Shown one piece after another: positions 1 through 6,744 of a DNA stretch of 64,000 bases; position 1 is the stretch's first letter; each line of letters opens with the position of its first letter. The stretch is from Hominenteromicrobium sp900549945. GTDB lineage: Bacteria; Bacillota; Clostridia; Oscillospirales; Acutalibacteraceae. A program made the translations under genes and the position numbers. The stretch is from the NCBI GenBank assembly GCA_902472305.1, contig CABRNK010000006.1, forward strand, positions 1 through 64,000, in the 5' to 3' direction. Under the pieces are notes generated by a model. The model ran no database searches, was not told the DNA's origin, and worked only from the letters and a program-made list of their open reading frames with translations.

Positions 1-54
1 AGCACTTGACTTTTAATCAAGGTGTCCGGAGTTCGAATCTCCGATGGGTCACCA
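1..54 (+). tRNA. tRNA-Lys(TTT), 5' end cut by window edge
   Basis: Only the 3' part is present. The anticodon stem CTTGA/TCAAG (5-9 and 17-21) encloses the loop CTTTTAA with anticodon TTT. A T-arm with GTTCGAATC follows, then the 3' acceptor strand and an encoded CCA ending at 54. The D-arm and 5' acceptor strand lie outside the window. It is the first of three tRNA genes in this cluster. Confidence 0.93.
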
Positions 55-77
55 AGCGCGTCAGGAACGCGCTTTAC

Positions 78-153
78 GCTGGTGTAGCTCAGTTGGTAGA
101 GCAGCTGATTTGTAATCAGCAGGTCAGGGGTTCGAGTCCGTTCACCAGCTCCA
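78..153 (+). tRNA. tRNA-Thr(TGT)
   Basis: Acceptor GCTGGTG (78-84) pairs with CACCAGC (143-149), followed by discriminator T and encoded CCA (151-153). The D-arm carries AGCTCAGTTGGTAGAGC. The anticodon stem CTGAT/ATCAG holds TTTGTAA, anticodon TGT. The last 17 bases recur at 331-347, see the repeat entry. Confidence 0.96.
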
Positions 154-347
154 CAGACAAAGAAGTGGAAGGCGTTTGCCTTTCGTCTTTTATACATCCA
201 AGAGTTTGGAAACGGACTCAAACCCTGAGAGGGTTTTGTCGTTTGGAAAATCTGCCGGCGGCAGATTTTCAGACAAAAACGGTGCGGTGGCTGTGCCGCA
301 AGCCGTGGAGACGCGTGAAGCGCGGCTTCGTCCGTTCACCAGCTCCA
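154..347 (+). repeat. Spacer ending in a duplicated tRNA-Thr 3' end (att-like)
   Basis: The 17 bases TCCGTTCACCAGCTCCA that end tRNA-Thr (137-153) are repeated exactly at 331-347, enclosing 177 bases. The enclosed DNA has no convincing gene. It contains a perfect 11-bp-arm hairpin at 246-270 (GAAAATCTGCC, loop GGC). Its left part, TTGGAAAATCTGCCGGC at 243-259, recurs inverted at 2029-2045, so part of it belongs to a dispersed repeat. A direct repeat of a tRNA 3' end is the usual footprint of site-specific integration. It could equally come from recombination between tRNA genes. Confidence 0.7.
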
Positions 348-352
348 TAAAT

Positions 353-437
353 GGAGGAGTTCCCGAGTGGCCAAAGGGGGCAGACTGTAAATCTGTTGCG
401 TCTCGCTTCGGTGGTTCGAATCCACCCTCCTCCACCA
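353..437 (+). tRNA. tRNA-Tyr(GTA)
   Basis: Acceptor GGAGGAG (353-359) pairs with CTCCTCC (427-433), followed by A and encoded CCA (435-437). The anticodon loop CTGTAAA gives GTA. A long variable arm (TGCGTCTCGCTTCG region) marks it as class II, as expected for tRNA-Tyr. Confidence 0.95.
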
Positions 438-442
438 AGAAA

Positions 443-468
443 GCGACTGATTTATCAGTCGCTTTTTT
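443..468 (+). terminator. Rho-independent terminator of the tRNA cluster
   Basis: The perfect stem GCGACTGA/TCAGTCGC (443-450, 455-462) with loop TTTA is followed by six T. It lies five bases after the tRNA-Tyr CCA. Confidence 0.9.
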
Positions 469-469
469 A

Positions 470-601
470 ATGAAATTTGTCCTTCGAACAAGTGAAATAG
501 CTTCGCTATGAAATATTTGCTTCGCAAATGTGTTGCGGCACATAGGGGGGATTTCCCTTTCTGCGCCGGCAGAAAATTTCATAGTCCGTCAGGACTTTTT
601 T
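470..601. repeat. Cluster of short hairpin repeats
   Basis: There is no gene here. Two adjacent small palindromes share the loop TTC: ATAGC-TTC-GCTAT (497-509) and ATTTGC-TTC-GCAAAT (515-529). A stem AGTCC-GTCA-GGACT followed by a T run (583-601) looks like a further terminator. The segment CGCCGGCAGAAAATTTC near 564-580 resembles the inner part of the 243-270 hairpin repeat. This looks like a nest of non-coding dispersed repeats. Confidence 0.6.
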
Positions 602-826
602 CATTCGTTTCGATCGCCTCCGCCAATACCGCTGAGGGAGTCAAAGGATAATCTTTTGGCGGCCGATTGCCGAATGTGGATGAAGCAGAACGCATCGTTG
701 ACGTTTTGGAGGGGGCGTCTAAAGTGTCCACCCCTGAAAATCTCCGAATGCAGTCTGTACGCCGGAGATTTTTGGGACAGTGATTGCAGCGTGAAAAATG
801 GATTATACAAGGAGAACAGCAGAATT
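602..826 (+). other. Intergenic region before the GH29 gene, with a terminator-like hairpin
   Basis: No complete gene was found. An open stretch reads through 652-779 in one frame and stops at a TGA, but it has no ribosome-binding site and I recognise no family; it may be the tail of a decayed gene. A stem AAAATCTCCG/CGGAGATTTT (737-746, 763-772) with a trailing T run lies about 55 bases before the glycosidase start. It would act as a terminator or attenuator. AAGGAG at 809-814 is the ribosome-binding site for the next gene. Confidence 0.5.
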
Positions 827-1852
827 ATGGATATGAAAAAATGGTTTAAAGAAGCGCAGTACGGCATGATGGTGCACTGGGGGTTATACTCCCTTTTGGC
901 AGGCGAATGGCGCGGCCGTTTCTGCGGCCCGTACGCGGAGTGGATTCAGGCGAATCTTGCGATTCCGAACGCCGAATACGAGCAGCTCGCCAAGGCGTTC
1001 AATCCGGTCTGCTTTGACGCGGACGCGTGGGTGCGTCTCGCCAAGGCGTGCGGCATGCAGTATTTTGTGGTGACCGGCAAGCACCACGACGGCTTTGCCA
1101 TGTTCCATTCGAAGGTGGACCGCTATAACGTGGTGGACGCAACGCCGTTCGGCCGCGACGTGATGGCCGAGCTCGGCGAGGCCTGCTACAAGCACGGCTT
1201 GAAGCTCGGCATGTACTACTCGCAGGACCTCGACTGGCACGAGGAGCACGGCGGCGGATACCTCTCCGACCCCGCGACGGCGCAGGGCGTGACGTGGGAA
1301 AACAGCTGGGATTTCCCGGATAAATCGAAAAAGAACTTCGACATCTGCTTTGAAAACAAGATCTACCCGCAGGTGGAGGAGATCCTGCGCAATTACGGTG
1401 AGCTCTGCCTGATCTGGTTCGATATGCCGATGACGCTGCGCGAGGATCAGAGCCGGCGCATTTATGAGGCGGTGAAGCGGTATCAGCCCGAGTGCCTCAT
1501 CAATTCGCGGCTCGGCAACGGCGCCTACGACTATGTTTCTTTGGGGGACAACGAGATTCCGTCGGAGATTCCGGCCGGCGACGCGGTGCGCACGGCGGCG
1601 ATGAACGAGATCGACGGCTTCAAGCCCTCGCCCTACGGCCTGTACGAATCTGCGGCGACCATGAACAATTCGTGGGGCTACTGCGCGTGGGACCACGACT
1701 GGAAGAGCGCGGAGACGATTGCGGCGAACCGCGAGAAGCTGCGCCGCCTCGGCATCAACTACCTCTTGAACGTCGGCCCCGACGGGCTCGGGCGCATCCC
1801 GGCAAAGAGCGAGCAGATCCTGCGCCGTGCGGCCGAACTGTGCCGGGCGTAA
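827..1852 (+). CDS. Alpha-L-fucosidase family glycosidase (GH29-like)
   Basis: Predicted product of 341 residues, a cytoplasmic glycoside hydrolase of the GH29 alpha-L-fucosidase type. Visible family signatures are an N-terminal AQYGMMVHWGLYS block, GKHHDGFAMF with His86-His87-Asp88, a KLGMYYSQDLDWH strand, and LIWFDMP, where Asp199 sits at the catalytic nucleophile position. It ends just after the conserved NVGPDGLGRIP segment, so the beta-sandwich domain of longer GH29 proteins is absent. There is no signal peptide, so the substrate must be imported or internal. The start at 827 was chosen because AGGAG at 810-814 precedes it; an in-frame ATG also lies at 833. The convergent AraC regulator is a plausible but unproven controller. 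True substrate specificity cannot be read from sequence. Confidence 0.85.
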   Translation: MDMKKWFKEAQYGMMVHWGLYSLLAGEWRGRFCGPYAEWIQANLAIPNAEYEQLAKAFNPVCFDADAWVRLAKACGMQYFVVTGKHHDGFAMFHSKVDRYNVVDATPFGRDVMAELGEACYKHGLKLGMYYSQDLDWHEEHGGGYLSDPATAQGVTWENSWDFPDKSKKNFDICFENKIYPQVEEILRNYGELCLIWFDMPMTLREDQSRRIYEAVKRYQPECLINSRLGNGAYDYVSLGDNEIPSEIPAGDAVRTAAMNEIDGFKPSPYGLYESAATMNNSWGYCAWDHDWKSAETIAANREKLRRLGINYLLNVGPDGLGRIPAKSEQILRRAAELCRA

Positions 1853-1910
1853 AACAGAATTACGGACAAGCTGCGCCGCGCGCCGATGGGCTGCGGCGGC
1901 AGAGAAAAAA

Positions 1911-1947
1911 GGATGCCGGCCCCGGAGGGGGAGCGGCATCCTTTTTT
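1911..1947. terminator. Bidirectional terminator between convergent genes
   Basis: The stem GGATGCCG/CGGCATCC (1911-1918, 1934-1941) is flanked by AAAAAA on the left and TTTTTT on the right. It can therefore end transcription from both the glycosidase gene and the AraC gene. Confidence 0.88.
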
Positions 1948-2028
1948 GCGTCAAATCGGGCGTGCAGCGCGCTTTTGCGGAACGAAACTTCGGGCTCCCG
2001 CAGAGGAGGCTGCGGGGCGGGCTGTGCG

Positions 2029-2045
2029 GCCGGCAGATTTTCCAA
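2029..2045 (-). repeat. Second copy of a dispersed 17-mer repeat core
   Basis: Read on the minus strand this is TTGGAAAATCTGCCGGC, identical to 243-259. It lies between the terminator and the end of the AraC gene, in non-coding DNA. No second arm is present here, so this is a half-copy of the hairpin at 246-270. Confidence 0.6.
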
Positions 2046-2064
2046 GTGCGGGCGGTTCGGCCGT

Positions 2065-2778
2065 TCAGGCGGGCAGGGTGTCGGTCTGAACGCCGCAGTG
2101 GCGCTGCCGGAAGGTGCGGGGCGTGAGTTGCGTGCTCTTTTTAAAAACGGTGGAAAAATAGGTGGAGGAAAAGAAGCCGCAGGCCTCCGCGATCTCGTCG
2201 ATTTTCAGGTCGGTTGTGAGCAGCAGGCGGCGCGCCTTGACGAGCCGCCGGGCGTTGACGTATTCGGTGAAGCTCAGCCCGACCTGCTCCTTGAACATCT
2301 GCGACAGGTACGCCCGGCTGATATAGACGCTCTGCGACACGGCAGAGAGCGTGAGCGGCTCGTTCAGATGCGCGTCGATGTACCGGCAGGCCTGCTCCAC
2401 ATGGGCGGAGCGCGGCCGGTTGGCGCAGATCAGCTTCGCATAGGATTCGAGGATTTTCTCGCCGGCCAGAAGAAAGCGGGGCTCGTCGTCGAACAGGTGG
2501 GAGACGGCCTTGTTCTCAAAGCAGCACTGCGCGAGGGAGATGTCCCAAGTGAAAAGGATGAAATTGTACAGGCTCCGGTTCAGGGAGTTCAGAAAAATGC
2601 AGCGCAGCTCGCAGATATTCCCGCAGGCGGAGAGCTGCCGCAGGGCGCTGGCGCGCCTGTAGAGGATCTCCGAGGCGGCGCTTTCCCCGCTTTTGACGAG
2701 CGCTTCGCAGATGGCTTTGTGGTTGTACAATAAATCCAGACACCGGCTGTTCATGCAGGCGGGCGTATTGTTGTCCAT
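2065..2778 (-). CDS. AraC family transcriptional regulator
   Basis: Predicted product of 237 residues. The C-terminal half is a classic AraC/XylS double helix-turn-helix: HVEQACRYIDAHLNEPLTLSAVSQSVYISRAYLS is the first HTH, and IDEIAEACGFFSSTYFSTVFKK the second, ending in the usual TPRTFRQR tail. The N-terminal ~130 residues are not a typical cupin and I cannot assign a ligand. It starts at an ATG preceded by AAAGGAG on the minus strand. It is divergent from the iron-box-controlled nitrogenase-like operon and convergent with the GH29 gene, so it could regulate either. AraC proteins that sense siderophores are known in iron uptake loci, which makes the operon a reasonable guess. Confidence 0.88.
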   Translation of the reverse strand: MDNNTPACMNSRCLDLLYNHKAICEALVKSGESAASEILYRRASALRQLSACGNICELRCIFLNSLNRSLYNFILFTWDISLAQCCFENKAVSHLFDDEPRFLLAGEKILESYAKLICANRPRSAHVEQACRYIDAHLNEPLTLSAVSQSVYISRAYLSQMFKEQVGLSFTEYVNARRLVKARRLLLTTDLKIDEIAEACGFFSSTYFSTVFKKSTQLTPRTFRQRHCGVQTDTLPA

Positions 2779-2879
2779 AGAGGCTCCTTTCCGTGGTACG
2801 ATCCAGTAAAATGAGGGAAAAAAGAAAGATTTTTAAGGTTATTCCGAAGGATTCTAATGTTTCCGCGGGAAATGTGTGT

Positions 2880-2934
2880 TATAATCCAAATTGCGGTTAG
2901 TTTAGTCTAACTGTCCCTTTAAGGCTATTATACT
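2880..2934 (+). promoter_or_regulatory. Promoter with DtxR/IdeR-like iron box for the nitrogenase-like operon
   Basis: TATAAT at 2880-2885 is a -10 element with an upstream TGTG. At 2897-2915 lies TTAGTTTAGTCTAACTGTC, which matches 14 of 19 positions of the consensus TTAGGTTAGSCTAACCTAA for DtxR/IdeR metal-dependent repressors. Its core GTTAG-N6-CTAAC is palindromic. A second -10-like TATACT occurs at 2929-2934. The operator sits over the start region of the first promoter, where a repressor would block transcription. Iron (or manganese) control is an inference; no DtxR-type gene is in the window. Confidence 0.65.
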
Positions 2935-2977
2935 GCTGGGCCAAAGGGTTGTCAATAGACAAGGAAAGGAGAAGCAG

Positions 2978-3724
2978 ATGCGCAAGATTGCAATTTACGG
3001 CAAGGGCGGTATCGGAAAATCAACGACGACCTCCAATGTATCGGCCGCTTTGGCGCAGATGGGCTATAAGGTGATGCAGATCGGCTGCGACCCCAAGGCG
3101 GACTCCACAAAGAACCTGATGGGGGGCCGCCGGGTGCCGACGGTTTTGGACCAGATCCGCGCGCGGGGCGACGAACTCAAGCTGGAGGACATCGTTTTCG
3201 AGGGCTACCACGGCGTTCTGTGCGTGGAATCCGGCGGCCCCACGCCGGGGGTGGGCTGCGCCGGGCGCGGCATCATCACGGCCTTTGAAAAGCTCGAGGA
3301 GCTGCGGGCCTTTGAGATTTACCGGCCGGACGTGGTGCTCTACGACGTGCTTGGCGACGTGGTGTGCGGCGGCTTTGCGATGCCGATCCGCGGCGGCTAT
3401 GCGGAGGACGTGTACATCGTGTCCTCAGGCGAGATGATGAGCCTGTATGCGGCGAACAACATCGCCTCGGCGATCCGAAATTTCGGCGCCCGGGGCTACG
3501 CGAAGCTGAAGGGGCTGATCCTCAATTCCAAGAACCTCGAGAACGAGGCGGAGATCGTGGAAAAGGCCTGCGCGGAGATCGGCACAGGGATCGTGGAGAT
3601 CATCCCGCGGTGCGCGGATATCCAGTTCGCGGAAAACAAGGGCTGCACGGTGTTCGAGGCGCTCGAGGCATCCGAAATGAAGGCGCCGTACAGCAGGCTG
3701 GCGGCAATGATGGCAGAAAGCTGA
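2978..3724 (+). CDS. NifH-like nitrogenase-superfamily reductase (Fe protein)
   Basis: Predicted product of 248 residues, somewhat shorter than true NifH (~270-295). The P-loop GKGGIGKST is at residues 8-16. The two 4Fe-4S ligands of Fe proteins are present, Cys94 in GVGCAGRGI and Cys130 in VVCGGFAMPIR, and DPKADST marks switch regions. By family knowledge it would be a homodimer coupling MgATP hydrolysis to single-electron transfer into a NifDK-like partner. It is the first gene of a run that continues through an ABC importer to two NifD/K-like genes. No nifB, nifE, nifN or nifV accompanies it, so nitrogen fixation is very unlikely. AGGAAAGGAG lies just upstream of the ATG. Confidence 0.92.
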   Translation: MRKIAIYGKGGIGKSTTTSNVSAALAQMGYKVMQIGCDPKADSTKNLMGGRRVPTVLDQIRARGDELKLEDIVFEGYHGVLCVESGGPTPGVGCAGRGIITAFEKLEELRAFEIYRPDVVLYDVLGDVVCGGFAMPIRGGYAEDVYIVSSGEMMSLYAANNIASAIRNFGARGYAKLKGLILNSKNLENEAEIVEKACAEIGTGIVEIIPRCADIQFAENKGCTVFEALEASEMKAPYSRLAAMMAES

Positions 3725-3758
3725 ACCGTATTGTACGGAGAAATGGAGGAAATTCAAA

Positions 3759-4877
3759 ATGATGAGAAGAAGAATTTTGGCGGCTGCTTGCAGCTGCATG
3801 CTGATTTTTGCAGGGCTTGCCGGGTGCGCGGAGCAGGCGGCAGATTCGTCCTCGAGCACATCGAGCGCGGCGTCGCAGGCGGAGGCGTCCGTGCCGTCGT
3901 CGGAGGCAGAGCCCTCCGCGCAGGCGGCCGGCACGGAGCCGGAGGCGGCGCAGGGCGTGGTTCTGCCGTATTCGGAGACGGCGCAGGAGCAGTACGGCCT
4001 GCCGGCGGAGCTCCGGCTTGAAACGACGCCGGAGCGCATTATCGTGATGACGCTCGGGCCGACGGAGATCCTGCACGAGCTGGGCGTGGAGCTGCTCGCG
4101 GTGCCGGATACGATCGACGAGAGTCAAGCGTGGACGCAGGATCTGGAAGCGGAGCGGCTGCCTTTCTCGGCGAACAGCATGGACACCGAGGGCATCATCG
4201 CGATGGAGCCGGATCTGATTATCATGTCCGCCGGCAAGCGCGAGACGTACGGCACCTTCTTTGAGGAGAAGGATATCCCGGTCTACTACACCGTGACCTC
4301 CTCGATGGACAACGGCGCGATCGAAGACACGAAGGCGCAGGTCGAGCTTTACGGCAGCGGCTTCGGGCGCACGGAGGAGATGAACGCGATCCTCGCGCGC
4401 TTCGACGAGCTGGAGGCCTCCATTGAGGCGTGGAAAACGGAGAACGCCGCGCTGCAGGGTCAGGAGATGATGATTTTGCTCGACTGCCCGTTTACCTACA
4501 CGAACGGCAGTGATACGACGCTCGGGCAGATCATGGCGTCGCTTGGGCTCGTCAATATGGCGGATTCCATCGAGGGACTCGAGAGCGTGATGGGCACCGG
4601 AACCCTGCAGATCAGCAGCGAGGTGATCGTGGAGCAGAACCCGCCGATGATCATTGCGCAGCCGACCGGCGCGGGTGCCGGCATGATCTACACCACCGAG
4701 GATTTCAAGGCGGACCTCGAAAAGGAGTACGCGGAGAATGAAGCGGTGTGGGGCGGCGTTGACGCCGTCAAAAACCAGAAGATCCTGTATCTCGGCACGG
4801 ACGATTATCCCGGCACGACAGGGCTCGGCATTTTCAAGTGCTACGAATACCTGATGGAAAACCTTCCGAATTTGTAA
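3759..4877 (+). CDS. FecB/BtuF-type ABC substrate-binding lipoprotein
   Basis: Predicted product of 372 residues. An N-terminal signal with lipobox LAGC (Cys23) is followed by a low-complexity Ser/Ala/Glu linker to about residue 62, then a class III periplasmic-binding fold: PERIIVMTLGPTEILHELGVE near the start and GIIAMEPDLIIMSAG at the first-lobe junction. Proteins of this family bind ferric siderophores, heme or cobalamin; the sequence alone does not say which. GGAGG at 3745-3749 supports the ATG. It lies 34 bases after the NifH-like gene and 12 bases before its permease, consistent with one transcript. Confidence 0.9.
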   Translation: MMRRRILAAACSCMLIFAGLAGCAEQAADSSSSTSSAASQAEASVPSSEAEPSAQAAGTEPEAAQGVVLPYSETAQEQYGLPAELRLETTPERIIVMTLGPTEILHELGVELLAVPDTIDESQAWTQDLEAERLPFSANSMDTEGIIAMEPDLIIMSAGKRETYGTFFEEKDIPVYYTVTSSMDNGAIEDTKAQVELYGSGFGRTEEMNAILARFDELEASIEAWKTENAALQGQEMMILLDCPFTYTNGSDTTLGQIMASLGLVNMADSIEGLESVMGTGTLQISSEVIVEQNPPMIIAQPTGAGAGMIYTTEDFKADLEKEYAENEAVWGGVDAVKNQKILYLGTDDYPGTTGLGIFKCYEYLMENLPNL

Positions 4878-4889
4878 TGGGGCGGATCC

Positions 4890-5891
4890 ATGGTAAAGGC
4901 TGAAAAGAAAGTCGGGATGTTCCGGATCGGGCTGGTGTTTGTGGTCAGCCTCTGCATCCTCGCGGTGCTCTCTGTCTTGGCGCTGCGCATCGGCAGCGTT
5001 TCCTACACCACGGCCGAGATTCTCGAATCGATCTTCGACCCCTCCAGCACGATCCACACCATCATCGTCAACCTCCGCCTTCCGCGGGTGCTCCTTGCGG
5101 CCATCGTCGGCATGTGCCTTGCGGCGGCGGGAACGCTGCTGCAGGCCGTGATGCAGAACCCGCTGGCGGACCCGGGCATCATCGGCGTATCCTCGGGCGC
5201 AAGCGTGGCCGCGACGGTTGTGTTCCTCGTGGTGCCCTCGTGGACGAGCTCGCTGCCGGTTTTGGCATTCCTCGGGGCGGCGGTCGCCTGCCTGATTATC
5301 TACCTGATGGCGTGGAAGCGCGGGGTGGAGCCCACACGCATCATTCTCGCGGGCACCGCGGTCAACGCGATGCTCGGCGCGGTCTCCTCGTTTCTGACGC
5401 TGCTCAACGCGGATAACCTGCAGGGCGTGCTTTCTTGGATGAACGGCAGCATGGCGGCGGTTTCTTGGGCGGATGTGCGCCAGCTCGGCATATACGGGGG
5501 CATCGGCCTCGTGCTGGCGCTTTTGTGCATCAAGCCGGCGAACGCCCTGCAGCTCGGCGACGACATGGCGAAGAACCTCGGTCTGCGCGTGAACGGCATG
5601 CGCATTTTGCTCTCCGGCGTCGGCGCGTTTCTGGCAGCGGCCACGGTATCCGTTGTGGGCATGATCGGCTTTGTGGGGCTCGTGGTGCCGCATATCACAA
5701 GGCTGCTTGTGGGCTCGAACCATCGGGTGATGCTGCCGACCGGCATGGTGCTCGGCGCCTGCGTGGTGCTGTTTGCCGACACGCTTGGGCGCACGATCGC
5801 GGCGCCGATGGAGATCCCGCTCGGCATCATCATGGCGATATTGGGCGGCCCGTTCTTCCTCTTCCTGCTGCGGAGAGGGAGAAAAAAGTGA
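4890..5891 (+). CDS. FecCD-type ABC transporter permease
   Basis: Predicted product of 333 residues, the usual length for BtuC/FecC/FhuB-half permeases, with about ten hydrophobic segments. The family signature QNPLADPGIIGVSSGAS is clear, as are LRLPRVLLAAIVGMCLA and GFVGLVVPHITRLLVGSNHR, the latter carrying the ATPase-coupling region. It probably forms a homodimer in the membrane. It overlaps nothing but is tightly spaced in the operon. This family imports metal chelates and corrinoids. Confidence 0.93.
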   Translation: MVKAEKKVGMFRIGLVFVVSLCILAVLSVLALRIGSVSYTTAEILESIFDPSSTIHTIIVNLRLPRVLLAAIVGMCLAAAGTLLQAVMQNPLADPGIIGVSSGASVAATVVFLVVPSWTSSLPVLAFLGAAVACLIIYLMAWKRGVEPTRIILAGTAVNAMLGAVSSFLTLLNADNLQGVLSWMNGSMAAVSWADVRQLGIYGGIGLVLALLCIKPANALQLGDDMAKNLGLRVNGMRILLSGVGAFLAAATVSVVGMIGFVGLVVPHITRLLVGSNHRVMLPTGMVLGACVVLFADTLGRTIAAPMEIPLGIIMAILGGPFFLFLLRRGRKK

Positions 5892-5913
5892 ACGGCACGG
5901 AAGGAGGCGCCGC

Positions 5914-6744
5914 ATGGACGGCAAGGAAATCATAGTAAAATCGCTCGAGGTCGGGTACGACGAGCACATCATCGTGCGGGGGATGGACCTGCGCCTGAAG
6001 CCCGGCGGGGTGACGACGCTGATCGGCCCGAACGGGTGCGGAAAATCCACGCTGCTGAAGGCGATGACGCGGATTTTGAAGTGCCGCGGCGGCTCGATTT
6101 TGCTCGAGGGCAAGGAGATCCGCAAGATGCCGACGAAAGAGCTGGCGCAGAAGATCTCGATTCTTTCCCAGCACCAGATCACGCCGGACGACATCACCGT
6201 GCAGGACCTCGTCTCCTACGGGCGCATGCCCTACCAGAAATGGTATCAGGGCGAATCGCAGGAGGATGTCGAGATCGTCCGGTGGGCGATGGAGGCCGCC
6301 TCGGTGGCGCACATGGCGGACCGCAAAGTGCGCAGCCTTTCCGGCGGCGAGCGGCAGCGCGCGTGGATCGCCACGGCGCTGGCACAGAAGCCCCGCTTTT
6401 TGTTCCTCGATGAGCCGACGACCTATCTGGACATCGCGCATCAGATGGAGATCATGCAGCTGATCCAAACGCTCAAGGCGCAGCTCGACATCTCGATCAT
6501 CATGGTGCTGCACGACATCGGGCAGGCCATGGAGGTCAGCGATCAGGTCGTTGTGATGAAGGACGGGCGAAAGGTCGCGTCCGGCGACCCGCAGACGGTG
6601 ATCACCGAAGCGCTGATCGAGCAGGTCTACGCCGTGAAGTGCCGGCTTGTCCCGCTGCCGGGGCGGCGCTGCCCGACGATTATTTATGAAAGCTTGACCG
6701 GCAGGGAGGCCTCTGCCGGGCCGGGAGGTAACTATGCAGGATAA
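5914..6744 (+). CDS. FepC/BtuD-type ABC transporter ATPase
   Basis: Predicted product of 276 residues. It has Walker A GPNGCGKST, the signature LSGGERQRA, Walker B FLFLDEPT and the switch histidine in MVLHDIGQAM, so it is a complete ATPase. The start is the ATG at 5914, preceded by AAGGAGG at 5901-5907; longer in-frame upstream sequence overlaps the permease and is not used. Its last 11 bases overlap the next gene, tying the importer translationally to the nitrogenase-like subunits. Confidence 0.93.
   Translation: MDGKEIIVKSLEVGYDEHIIVRGMDLRLKPGGVTTLIGPNGCGKSTLLKAMTRILKCRGGSILLEGKEIRKMPTKELAQKISILSQHQITPDDITVQDLVSYGRMPYQKWYQGESQEDVEIVRWAMEAASVAHMADRKVRSLSGGERQRAWIATALAQKPRFLFLDEPTTYLDIAHQMEIMQLIQTLKAQLDISIIMVLHDIGQAMEVSDQVVVMKDGRKVASGDPQTVITEALIEQVYAVKCRLVPLPGRRCPTIIYESLTGREASAGPGGNYAG

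Noticed and set aside
652..779. Possible gene remnant before the GH29 gene
   Set aside because: The frame is open for about 40 codons and looks protein-like, but it has no site for translation and no recognisable family.
2779..2977. Cobalamin riboswitch in front of the importer operon
   Set aside because: No B12-box or conserved cobalamin aptamer blocks are visible; only a promoter and the iron box.
3600..6197. Long minus-strand open frame of 865 codons over the ABC importer
   Set aside because: Antisense shadow of the lipoprotein and permease genes; composition is His/Arg-rich noise.
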